A DNA stretch of 64,000 nt from Epiperipatus broadwayi (taxonomy: Eukaryota; Onychophora; Udeonychophora; Euonychophora; Peripatidae): the NCBI GenBank assembly GCA_028023455.1, contig JAQFVV010013304.1:1-64000 (forward strand), written 5' to 3'. The notes beneath the pieces are model-generated. The model had not been told where the DNA came from. It worked only from the letters and a program-made list of their open reading frames with translations, and made no database searches. Of this stretch, positions 48,209 to 58,700 are shown one piece after another. Positions within the stretch are counted from its first letter, which is position 1, and each line of letters opens with the position of its first letter. The position numbers and the translations under genes are program-made.

Positions 48209-48712
48209 AATAAATATTAGAAAATACAGTAATTAAAATTTAAATATATATAAAACGTCACTTAGGAGGCTTTCATATAGGGTAGTTGAAAGCACTCTTA
48301 AGTGATGTTTATATTTTTCGTACTTTTTAACAAATTTTCATTGCTGTATTTTTTAATATTTATTTATAAGTTTACATATATTATTGTGAAGAAATACAGA
48401 CATCAATTTGTAGTATTATATATATATATTATTCGATGTCTGTACTTTTTCAAAGCAATATATTTAAATTATATAATTGAATATTTATAAATACAGTAAT
48501 TAGATAATTAAAAATTTTATCCAGGTAGGAGCACTTTCGATTATCCTAGTAATCTTTGTCAACTAACACTTTGAAAGGCTAACCTCTTATGGGAAAGTTA
48601 GCCTTTCAAAGTGTTAGTTGACAAAGATTATTAGGATAATCGAAAGACTCCTAAGTAGATACAATTTTTAATTATCTAAGTACTGTATTTATAAATATTC
48701 AATTATATATAT
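48209..48712. repeat. Cluster of nested fold-back repeats
   Basis: Three hairpins lie side by side. 48253-48309 pairs CGTCACTTAGGAGGCTTTCA with TGAAAGCACTCTTAAGTGATG (about 20 bp). 48384-48460 pairs GAAATACAGACATC with GATGTCTGTACTTTTTC. 48463-48712 is a long palindrome whose arms share ATTGAATATTTATAAATACA, CTTTCGATTATCCTA and AACTAACACTTTGAAAGGC around an 11-base loop. The last looks like a fold-back MITE. No target duplication is clear. Confidence 0.75.
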
Positions 48713-48724
48713 ATATATAGATAT

Positions 48725-48880
48725 TTAATTATACCTCTCTCGGCATTTATGTAAACAAAAGCTTGTTAGGAGCTATTTGTAAAGCTCCATCTAGTGATCA
48801 TAAAATGCAAGCTAAAAGCTAGTTATGAAATTTATAACTTGTTTTGTTTATCATATATATATATATATATATATATGAAT
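48725..48880 (+). repeat. Diverged relative of the retrozyme unit tail
   Basis: It follows the order of the last part of the plus-oriented array unit: CTCTCTCGGCATTTATGTAAAC (compare CTCGCTCTGACGTTTATGTAAAC; only the shared TTTATGTAAACAAA is exact), a GCTTG block, a variable block, CCATCTA, AAATGCAAG, AACTTGTTTTGTTT and terminal CATATATATA. It lacks the hammerhead, so it would be a truncated copy of a related family. Confidence 0.55.
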
Positions 48881-51335
48881 GAATGAAACCAATATATTCA
48901 CTTTGACATTTTAACTACCATAATATGAACATTTTATCAAGCAATTCAATAATACAACAATCCATTGTCAAGGCAACAATATAATGAGAAAATAAATGAA
49001 TTCAATTTACTTGTTGCTTTTTTGACAATTGTTTGCCATAAAATTTGATTGTTTTTTTTTAAACATAAAGATTGTGTTGATGAAATTGATATATGATAAC
49101 TAGTTAGTAATAGGTGGTATAGTTTATAAATGTATGTATATATGTCTGCTTCTGAAAATAAGAGAAAGATTATTGTGCATCAGTTTTTATTAAGTTTCTA
49201 CAATAACCATAATAAAAAGTATAACTGCTCATAATGTTGCTTATTTCTAGTTTCAGATATTTTGGTATCTAAAGCTTATTAATAATTTATAGTTCACCTC
49301 ATTTTTTTATATTTGCAAGTACGAGTTATATGATATATACATTTTTTATAGTATATATGATCTCTAATCTTAATGGCATTATTGCAAGTGAAAATAAGAA
49401 AGATGGAGTTTTTAGAATTAAGCTAACAAATACTTTGATCACCATAATTATACAAGTTTAATTCCACATTGAATAGAAACATTTATTGCAGAAATATGAT
49501 TTTCTTTCCATAAGTTTAATTTTCATATTATTCTCCTTTTTACCATTTCCATTATTAATTCATTTTTAAAATAAAATAGCAACCACGTGATAGTTCCAAA
49601 GTCAATAATTGTACCATGTGATTATTGATCAGTTTGCTTGAAATTTGGGTTGTATTTTTATGATAATTTTACTATTTCCCACATTTGTTACAGCAATTTC
49701 ATCTATTTAAATTTCTTTAGACTCCCAAAATATTATTTTGCAGTAAATGCTGCATACATGATTATAATATTTGAAAAATCTAGCAGTTGTCTTGGGTTAG
49801 TGGGTTCACTTCCAGGCTCATGTTATGACACATGGGAAAAAAAAAATCTAAAAGATGGTCAATATTTAAAATATAGAAGGCAAATTTATCATGTGCTAAA
49901 ATCATATTCACATGGAACCATCATTATCAATAATTATTTACAAAGGTTATAGAATGTTAAAAAGACCAAATCGCATTAACCAGTGTCTGAAACAGTAAAA
50001 TTACTATCCTTATTTTATACTTTATCACACAAGTAAATATAATAAACAACACTTAATTTATATCAAACTGATAACCAACAGCATGATACAATTATTATAT
50101 CTGCAACAGCAATGTAAATAAGATTATAGCATTTGAGAAATCTATGAGATGGCCAGTGTCTAAAATAAGGAAAGCAATTATCTCAAATAATAAATTAATA
50201 CTTACGTGCAACAATCATCATCGAATAGTATTTTAAAGGCGATAAAAAATTTAAAATGAACAAATTGCATTAACCAAAGTGCGAAATATAAAAAAGGCCA
50301 ACTATGTGGAAGAGTTTTTCCACAAAAAAATAAAAATAAATAAAACTGATAATCAAGTAAATGGTACAATTATTATGTCTATAACAACCGTTTGATTATT
50401 ATTTTACTCAGTTGGAGCAAATGTTATCATATATTTTACTAAACACAGTTGCACCCAAAAACATAGCTTATAAAACATGCTTTAACCATGAAAATATGCA
50501 TTTCAACTTGAATCTTATAACTATTCAAACGGCATACTGGGAACAAAGCCAAGCAAAGTGCCAAAGTAGAAATAGACTCATAAATAACGTTTTAATAAAA
50601 TATAAGCGAATGAACATTTTCAATACAAATTATGTAGAGAGCCGAATATCGATAAATAATCATTTATTCTATCCTTATCACTAATAATTAACAAATATAT
50701 CTATTTGAATATCGATATGTATCCCTAAATACATTTCAATCAGAAGAATTTCAGAGCATCCTTATCAATTTAATAATATTAAAATAATATTATTTTAATA
50801 ATATTAATATCTTGGGGTATTTTCATATACATCCTAAGTATATAAACGTGTATATTACAAAAGAATAACTTTTTTAAATAAAACTCCATATGTGTTCTAT
50901 TTAACAAAGCTGGTTGGCTAATTTATAACTCTCAGGTTGTATTTTATTTACATTAGTCAATCGTCTCAAGGTTATTAATGAAATATAATACTTATTATTT
51001 TCACAATTATTACTCTCAATGATTTCAAAATGATCTATTCCTGATACAACTAAAATGCAAAGGGATTTTATAATATGTGCTCATATCCCAACAAATTCAA
51101 TATCAAAATGGAAATGTAAGTAAATTGAATAAAAATATATTACTTCTTAAAAATAAAGTATAATTGTGATCATATATATTTATTTATAAGACTTGTAGAT
51201 GTTGATGATGATGATTTTTCAATTAATGAAGAACAGCCATATAATGAATAAATATAATATTTATAACAATTATTTTATTGATGTTAAAACTATGATAAAA
51301 AGCATGTAAATAAACGTAATGATGATAATAATAAG
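48881..51335. other. AT-rich stretch without recognisable genes
   Basis: Several chance frames of up to about 100 codons (for example near 49638-49952 and 50412-50684) show no domain or repeat relationship, and I do not call them genes. Confidence 0.5.
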
Positions 51336-51339
51336 TTAT

Positions 51340-51445
51340 AAACCAATATACATCACATGACCACCATCTCTTATGTTTATGTATAACTGTTACAACAGTT
51401 ATACACAAGCATAATAGGTGGTGGCCATGTGATACTTATTGGCTT
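51340..51445. repeat. Inverted repeat (hairpin) upstream of the second hammerhead repeat
   Basis: Left arm AATATACATCACATGACCACC and right arm GGTGGTGGCCATGTGATACT, with an inner pair TTATGTATAACTG/CAGTTATACACAAG around a short loop. It borders the hammerhead-bearing repeat that follows. Confidence 0.75.
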
Positions 51446-51840
51446 AAAACCAATCCTGCCTAATTGTATAGTGGTTATTAAAGAACCAAAGACACCAAAA
51501 TGTATGGGTACTGTTCTGAATTCATCCCCATATGACTATATAAGCTAATGGGCTTGGATTGAAAACATTAAGGTGTTTTCGGTTTAAGACTCATAGTTTT
51601 GTAGTTAAATGGAGATAAAAGGTTGTTGCTAAAGGGTTGCATTAAATCCTAAGATCTAGGTGTGCTGCTCTCAGATCCAAGGCTCCTCACTGACGAAGGT
51701 CATAAGCCAGAAACTAGTCTGGAAATATTGGATCAGTAGGCACTAGATGGGGATTTTATGAACAAGCTTTCTGACATCCCTTGATTACTCTAGCTTGTTG
51801 TGTGTGGCAATATATATAGTGAGGGTTGCCTGTTTTAACA
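51446..51840 (+). mobile_element. Second hammerhead-bearing repeat family
   Basis: A single non-coding copy holds a hammerhead-like fold at 51673-51735. Downstream of it lies a conserved tail (GTAGGCACTAGATGG, GGATTTTATG, GCTTGTTGTG, ATATATAGTGAGGG) that recurs in the fold-back element at 16547-16808. No tandem partner copy or target duplication is seen here. The left limit is uncertain. It is unrelated in sequence to the 40-kb array apart from the ribozyme. Confidence 0.6.
51673..51735 (+). ncRNA. Hammerhead-like ribozyme (type I), diverged
   Basis: Distal stem I GAUCCAA (51674-51680) pairs with UUGGAUC (51728-51734) across an internal loop. The proximal stem is weak: CA/UG plus one wobble. 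Core CUGACGA (51690-51696), stem II GGU/GCC type with an A-A mismatch at its base, GAAA (51710-51713), stem III AC/GU with a 2-base loop, then triplet GUC. Predicted cleavage is after C51719. Core bases are intact, but the weakened stems suggest reduced or lost activity. Confidence 0.65.
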
Positions 51841-54300
51841 ACAATAAGTTATCTGAAAAGATTGCAAAACAGATTACTTTGTTATGCTTAATAAATACTT
51901 TCGACTTGGATTATAAATAATTACTTGGTCTTAAATAATTGTATTTTATTAAAAATGTGAAGTGACAACTGAACCATTAGAAAAGATTGTATAGTGCTTA
52001 TTTTAAAATCTGACTTTAAGTACAGATAAAATACAAGAATGTTTTATTGCATCTTTAAGTACACTAGTAATAATAATCATAATAATAACAACTTCTTATA
52101 GGTATCAGACTTATTCTTTAACCTCTATGAAGGAGTAAGCATTTACCCAACTTACATCATTATTTTTAAAATATATACCTTTAATTACACCTGACTATCA
52201 CAGATGCTGGTGGCATGATATAATATACCTTTTATGCTTATATTAGGGCTAAACTTTTAACACAATATTGTTAGAAGTCAACCTCAACTAAAGAATAATA
52301 TTTGTGGTTAGCAATACCATGAGAGTATTCAATATACCATATGATTTTCATTAACTCATATAAGTATTCTTTGGGTGAGATAATAAGGGCTTCCCTACAG
52401 CTATTTAAATGTCTATTCTAGATATATTCTATGATAAAAAGTGTGAAGTTGATTTAAGGGATCAAGAAAATATATGAGAGATTAAATATTAATTTGGACT
52501 TATTGTATTTTATCTTAGCTTAAAATTTAACATAACCAATCACCAATGCATAATAATATTACAAACACATTTATATCTAATTTTACTGATAAATACGGTG
52601 TAGTACATATATCTTCATTACAGTATTTTTTCTTGAGAACTTAATTAAACTATAATAATAATAACTTTCAAATATTAAAATAATTAACAAACTAACTAAC
52701 TATAGCATATGCAAAAGATCTAATCCGCAGCCATTAATCAATGTCCAAGTATTTTTCCTGGCACATTTTAAATATTTCCATTTATTTAGAAGATATCATT
52801 TGATGTTATATAATGTAATAGAATTCCACTAAGATAAATTTAACACATTTCTTTTATATAAGGGAATAATTAACTTGACGGCCAGAATTTTTGTAACTGA
52901 CATTCACAACTAAGGATTTTTCAAAAGTATTTAACAAATAATTAATTATTTATTTGTATTACTTCCTGTATTAAAGCAACAATTAATCCTTTTAAATATA
53001 GCTCGTGGTATGTCTCTATGCATATTTACAATAATGTATGAGTAAAAATCCATTATCACATGGATTCCTGTTTTCACTACAACATCAAACAAAATATTAA
53101 TCCATAAGATCAATTAGTTTTCATGAATATCCAACAATTTAAGTTGTCAATCACCCATATAATATGCAGAGATTCATTAATTCATTATCTCACTTCAATT
53201 TTATATTATTCAGCTAAAATTCTGATCATTTTCACAAATATGAGCCAAGCTATTCAATAATTCATCGATTCAAATTCATTTTACAAGATTCATTTATTGT
53301 TTGGGTAGTTTTCACAAATTTAAAATAAAATAATTTGTTAATTCATACACTCCCATGATTTTTTTTTATTCAGTAGAGGTTTTGGATTAATGTAATGAAA
53401 ATAATTCCAAGTAAGTAAATTTATTATTTAGGGAAGAAACAATAATTATTATAGGGTCATCACAAGCTGTGGTATTCCATAAGTAATTTTAAAAATTCAC
53501 ATTTGAATCAAAATATTAAAAGTTTGTTTTTTTTTTACATGCATTACTGAATAATAAATACTGTTAATAATTTAAATGCTCTATTTAAGATGATGTAGAG
53601 GAAACATTTGCCCTTAAAGGCAAATGGCTATCTGGATTCTACTCAGACAGTTGTTAATGAAAAATAACACATTGGATACTTAAAGGTTTAAATTTGATGC
53701 AGTATTTCCACACACTGTAATTTAAAGTGATGGGTATTAAAGTGACTAGACAAATTTTGATTAGTGGTTACATTTATAAGTTTTGGCCTTGTGATTAATT
53801 ATTTCATTGTTTTGTTGTTATGTTTTTTTTACACAAAATGCTTCATTTTTAAAAATTGTACAAAAAAATTCTTCCATTGCTATGGAAACAGTCAGAAGTA
53901 GAAGAGATTTAAAAGTTTTAGAAGTTTAAGGCACAAAATTTGAGACAAAGTTGATTAAAATGATACTTAATATTATTTTGAATATTAAAATATATATCAC
54001 ATGAAGTACAAATACAGTAAAATACACCATTATTTATTTTGCAAATAAAATGACTTATAATATCTAAAATATGCAACTAAATTATTTTCATTGTATTTTT
54101 AAATTTCTCATTTTTAATTAATAATAAACTCATTTATTTAACACTAAGGATAAACATATTTAAGCATTTTGGGGTGGCACTTTTTCAAAATTATAAGAGT
54201 TTTTTTTTAAAGTAACTTAATCTTTATAAAACTTGACATTTTTTCTTTGATTTATATTGCCCTCATCCCTGGCCCAAATTATATACAAACGAATTAAGCT
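51841..54300. other. AT-rich stretch without recognisable genes
   Basis: No coding, RNA or transposon feature could be supported. Confidence 0.6.
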
Positions 54301-54387
54301 AATTTAAAATGGGTTTATCTCTGACTGAAAAGCTGTTTTCCCCACTTTTGTTATTTGTAAGGAATCCAGACAAATGTATACAGCTTA

Positions 54388-54496
54388 GTCAAGCATTGTT
54401 AGCCGAGAGGTCATCGCAGCGACCTTGCAAGCAAGTTGTTGGTTGTAGACGGTTGTGGGTTCGCATCCCGGCAGATGCTATGACATATGAAAAAAA
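54388..54496 (+). mobile_element. tRNA-derived SINE with 15-bp target duplication
   Basis: A pol III A box (TAGCCGAGAGG, 54400-54410, full match to the consensus) and a near-consensus B box (GGTTCGCATCC, 54458-54468) are spaced as in a tRNA, followed by an A-rich tail (54490-54498). The flanks are AATGTATACAGCTTA (54373-54387) and AATGTATATAGCTTA (54497-54511), one mismatch in 15. The body does not form a proper anticodon arm, so it is not a tRNA gene. It is a short SINE copied by a LINE-type machinery. Confidence 0.8.
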
Positions 54497-54511
54497 AATG
54501 TATATAGCTTA

Positions 54512-55325
54512 TCGAAAAGACATTGTTTTGATAATATATTTTTAATTGGTTGAATTAACAAATTTCAAACAAGTATCATATTACTGTTGAGATGCTATCT
54601 AACTAAATAGTGTCAATGTTACACTAACCAAAACTAAATGTAAATATGGTATTAGAGCATCTACATATTTTCCCTCACTGAATGTTACATTTCAAACATG
54701 AATTTATGTACTGTAATAACACTCTCTTCATGATTTAAATATTATATCTATCCAGTTCCATACTGTAATTAAAAGCATATGTACTGATTCCTTTGTAAAA
54801 TACAATAGGTTCTTAGAATCAAGAAATGTACGCAGCCTAAAGAAAGGAGTTCATTTTTTAATAGTTCTTTTAAATTAGTTGCTTTAATAATTTTTTGGGC
54901 TTTGTGAAATTGCATGCTGGCAAATATATCTGGACTATTGAAAATCCATTGATTTTGTAATATTGTTTTAATCGGTTGCTTTTACAATTTTTTTTGCTTT
55001 GCAGAGTTATTTGCAATGGATAAATTGTTTGTAATCGAATTAAGGTTCTTAAATATAAGGAACCAATTTCTTCCTTGGTTTATTAAGGATGGAATTATTT
55101 CCTTTGCATAAAATGTGCCTCATCACCAAAATTATGGATTATTAAATATAAAAGGTAAAATACTTTCTTTGCTTAAAATGCTTGTAACATAAATTACAAT
55201 TTAGTTAGGTATAGTTATTTATTTATGAAAAACAAATAAAACATTTGTTTTATTTGTTTTTCAATTATGAATTTGACTGTATTATGGACAAACATATATT
55301 CAGACAACAGAAAAATATACATATA
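54512..55325. other. AT-rich stretch without recognisable genes
   Basis: Nothing supported. Confidence 0.6.
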
Positions 55326-55334
55326 TATTAGATA

Positions 55335-55480
55335 TATTTTGGGGTTCATCCATGTTAAAAAAATTAAATATTGATATACCGACATTTTGACTTCATTACA
55401 CAAGTCATCCACTGGATGATAAAATGTAGAAAGATGGTTGTAGAGGCGCTACAATCACTGATTTAAACAAATGTTAAAGT
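55335..55480 (-). repeat. Penelope terminal repeat of copy 3
   Basis: Same blocks as at 32640-32800: GGGGTTCATCCATGTTAAAA, ATTGATATACCGAC, the complement of CCAGTGGATGACTTGTG, and GTTGTAGAGGCGCTACAATC, which is a small hairpin. The hammerhead-like core reads GUGGAUGA here. Confidence 0.7.
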
Positions 55481-55670
55481 TCCATCAATAGCAATAATGA
55501 TAAATTTAAAATGTTTTTTTTTTTTAATTGTTCTAAATAGGAGGATGTTTCCATGTATCATCTCACTTATTGATACATCTTGCTTTTTAGATATCTCAAT
55601 GGCTTCTCTAATTTTGCACTAGTAGAGATTATCACATGTGAATATGATCCTAGTTCTAGAAAAATCAATT

Positions 55671-56027
55671 TTATGGCCTGAATCTATAGTATGGACTGAG
55701 AGTGCTGATGATGATGATGTGTTGTTTAACTGCATTAGCATGCTCATCTCTCCTAACACTGATGTGATGATTACTCATACCTATGTATGAAGCTTTAAAA
55801 TTTTCACATAAGATTTGATAAACACCATGAGATTCAAGAGGGATTGAATCCTTAGGCTTGGTTATTATATTGCTTATCTTTTGATGAGTAGAAAATGCTG
55901 TATCTATATTATAGCATTTTAATATACGTCCAATCCTGTCTGTAGTTCCTTTTACATATGGAACACAAATCCTAATAGCTGATTTATCATCTTTTTGTTT
56001 CCTATTTTGTCCATTTTGGGATTGCAA
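55671..56027 (-). pseudogene. Penelope GIY-YIG endonuclease domain
   Basis: Residues 68-70 are GVY and 81-83 are YIG, with the catalytic-type Arg/Glu region VRRDEHANAV at 91-100. The upstream linker RIGRILKCYNIDTAFSTHQK is typical of Penelope proteins just before the nuclease. In Penelope-like elements this nuclease nicks the target for priming. The domain is nearly intact but is cut off from its RT by a frameshift at about 56000-56030 and ends early at a frameshift near 55720. Confidence 0.85.
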
Positions 56028-56211
56028 TAAGGTTTTCTTTTATAAATTTATAATTATAACTATTTGCTAATAAAACACTATGAATATGATTTCTTTCTTC
56101 TTTCAGATGTGTCTCATCTGAAAGGTTAATTGCTCTATTTAAAAAAGTTTTGGCTACAGAAATTATCTGAGTTGGGTGATGAAAAGAAGGGAAATGTAAA
56201 TATCTGTCCAT
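56002..56211 (-). pseudogene. Penelope RT-endonuclease linker fragment
   Basis: It encodes the segment LHFPSFHHPTQIISVAKTFL followed by NRAINLSDETHLKEERNHI, equivalent to the 3' end of the open stretch at 33430-33957. It lies one frame away from both the palm and nuclease parts. Confidence 0.75.
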
Positions 56212-56256
56212 GTGTGTATTCTTTCTGTAAATCGGAAAAAATAAACTATTTGGTGT

Positions 56257-56586
56257 TCAGGTGACTACAACATCAAGAAAAGGGAATTTTTCATCAGACT
56301 CTGTCTCCATTGTCAATTTAATATGAAGATGCATATTATTTAAATGTAAGAAAAAATCATCTAATTTATTTTTTCCATGTTGCCATATAACAAAAGTGTC
56401 ATCTATGTATCTGAGGCAAATGAGACGTTTAAAAGATGATGATTCCAAAGCATAAGGGTCTATATTTTCCATGAATAAATCAGTTATTACTCCTGAGATA
56501 GGTGAGCCCATAGGAGTACCAAAAACTTGTCTGCAATTCTGTCCATTGTATACAAAATATGTAGTCAAAAAACAATGTTTAATCAA
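56257..56586 (-). pseudogene. Penelope reverse transcriptase palm with intact YIDD motif
   Basis: Contains GTPMGSPISG (residues 23-32) and RYIDDTFVIW (59-68), so the catalytic aspartates are kept, unlike copy 1. The stretch is open at its start (no real ATG). Upstream conserved residues continue in the same region after frame changes to about 56820. Confidence 0.85.
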
Positions 56587-56820
56587 AGCAATAATATGGT
56601 CTGGGAAATTGAAATGTTGTCAAATTATATTTAAAGCTTCATCAATTGGAATGTTTGTAAACAACGACACTACATCAAAACTGACCAGAATGTCATTAGC
56701 ATTAATTTTTAAACTTTTTAAAACAGAAATAAAATTTAAAAAGTTTTTTTTATATGATTTAATAGATAGCATTGTAGGTTTAATGAAATCCGATAAATAT
56801 CTAATGGACCCAGCATAGTG

Positions 56821-57068
56821 ATATAATCGTTTTAAAAAATTTACTACAAAAGTGTTTAATTATATAAACAAGCATAATTTTGCTTCAGTTTTAAATTAAT
56901 GTAGGAACAAAACTGTTATCTTTAAATATATACACAGACATATGCATACATTAGCCTTAAATTATTCAAAACAGATTTGAAAATATGTCTGTTATAAAAA
57001 AATCACTGATAACTTGAAATTGGTTTCTAGAATTATTAGAATATTTTCATCTTATATACGCACCATAT
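56821..57068. other. AT-rich stretch without recognisable genes
   Basis: Nothing supported. Confidence 0.5.
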
Positions 57069-57135
57069 ATATATATCAATACATGGAGTTTTACCAAGAT
57101 CTCCAAAACTAGCGTATTTTTGTTTACATATATAT
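57069..57135 (-). repeat. Retrozyme-like tail fragment split by an LTR-element insertion
   Basis: On the minus strand it reads ATGTAAACAAAAATACGC, a variable block, AAACTCCATGTATTGAT and ATATATAT. This is the same order as the ends of the array unit (ATGTAAACAAACGCTTG...CGCCATCTATTGTCAT). The LTR element at 57136-61719 sits directly next to it. Confidence 0.45.
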
Positions 57136-58678
57136 TATAACACCTACCGACATATCTATAATCCTCCATTGTGGACTTTCACCCGAAGCTTCGACGAGAG
57201 GTATTTATGAGCATGGTTTGAACCCATCTCACGCGCCAATCTTACCAGTAAGTAGGAATTACCTCCTCGAAAACATATATACAGGTTCTGATATATATCT
57301 GATATGGTGATGCACTGAACTAGCTCAATCTCAAGGTTGGGGACATCTGTCTATCTAGAAAACAAAGCTATAAACTAGCCAACACTATCTCACGCGTATA
57401 TTTATTTTGCGATAGCCTAAAGCTCGAAATCCTTACTCTAACCCGGGCTGATGGGATTTATTCTACTCGATCATATCCCTTCCCAATAAATCTCATTCGT
57501 ACCTACATATAAGATTGCTATGCAAACACTCAGGCCATTCATTATCATACACACACATATATCACGCTCATTCATCCACACACCAAATAATGCAAATACA
57601 TATATATATGTGAGCTGTATGATTAATATAGTCATATATCTAACTTTAAATATAAAATTTTAATATAGCAATTAACTGAGGTAACACGAGTTCTTTATTG
57701 AGATACATATATTGAAAATAGTTGGTGACATGTCACTTTACCTGTACTCACGCAATTAAACAAGTCCGTATTGACATCTTGCCACGAACTTAATCTGGTG
57801 GATCTCACGGATGGCAAACAGTTCCAATGGTCGTTAGGTCCGGCGATAGGTTTCAGAGGTGGAGCAGTTGGCGTACTCTTTCGCAAAGGTCTAAATCTCG
57901 AACGATTTTGAATCAACATTTCTTCGATGGAACAAAATCTCTTGATTTATTATGACAGTTTGCAAGTCCGGTCAGGTGAGTTCATGACGAGTTCACGGAG
58001 TCGAGTAATGACTAGCACACAATCCAATTACCCCGACATTTTTTTGGAAGAAAAAAAATATTAAACTTCTTAAGAAATAGATTTTGCGTCCTCCTTGCTA
58101 GGATTCAAGCCGCGTCTCTTCTTTTTTTTTCTTTTCTTTTCCACTCGAGCGCAAGACAAAAAAAAAAAGTTCTTTTATATTCACCTTTAACTTTTCAAAA
58201 TCTTTCTGCATATTCCTACACCGCTGACCAGTCCTTCCATTGTTCTTCAACACAACAAAAAAACTATATCCACCGACCAGTTTTCCGCCTTCCCGGCGCC
58301 AGTTATTACCAAACTGCCTACAGCAATTCACTCATCCTATTTCAGTCCTCACATGTTCACAAGGTGACTCAACAAAAGAAAACATGTGTTACCAAAATTA
58401 TTAATAAACTCAAAAAAAAAACTATGTGAATAAAATCTATCTAAGAATAATTAATTGCGCTTTATACAGCTCTACATATATAAGTGATCGCAAACCTCCC
58501 AGATACTAACTACGTATTTTTATACTCGCACATACACTATATTTACATTACTTGTAACCGGGTTCGAATGACCGTTTACATATATTCTTTTATTTATTTA
58601 TTTATACATGGTCTTTACATTAACACTATTAATTATGTCATATTTTACCTATGCGCGTATTCGAACCCATTTGTTACA
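57136..58678 (-). repeat. 3' LTR of the gag-only element
   Basis: 1543 bp. It contains small minus-strand frames (57695-57919, 58098-58331). The first is preserved unchanged in the other LTR. The second is altered at its C-terminus by an indel in a poly-A/T tract. They are probably not genes. Confidence 0.9.
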
Positions 58679-58692
58679 TACCCCCCTGGTGC
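58679..58692 (-). other. Polypurine tract of the gag-only element
   Basis: On the minus strand this reads ACCAGGGGGGTA directly before the TG of the 3' LTR, a fitting plus-strand primer. Confidence 0.7.
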
Positions 58693-58700
58693 GATAGCCT

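Larger units (their letters stand above)
55330..56820 (-). mobile_element. Penelope-like element copy 3, 5'-truncated
   Basis: On the minus strand it begins mid-RT at about 56820 and runs through the S-LFTNIPI motif (near 56660), the palm (56586-56257), the linker (56211-56002), the GIY-YIG domain (56027-55671) and the tail to the terminal repeat (about 55335-55480). It is less damaged than copy 1 but lacks the whole N-terminal half and has several frameshifts. Confidence 0.9.

Noticed and set aside
49638-50684. ORFs of about 90-104 codons as host genes
   Set aside because: Composition is that of AT-rich random sequence, with no domain, splice signals or repeat support.
54390-54485. A functional tRNA gene
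   Set aside because: A and B boxes are present, but no normal anticodon arm forms, and the A tail plus 15-bp target duplication show a SINE.
57695-57919. Identical 74-codon ORFs at 57695-57919 and 60736-60960 as genes
   Set aside because: They are in the two recent LTRs of the gag-only element; identity follows from LTR age and no domain is visible.
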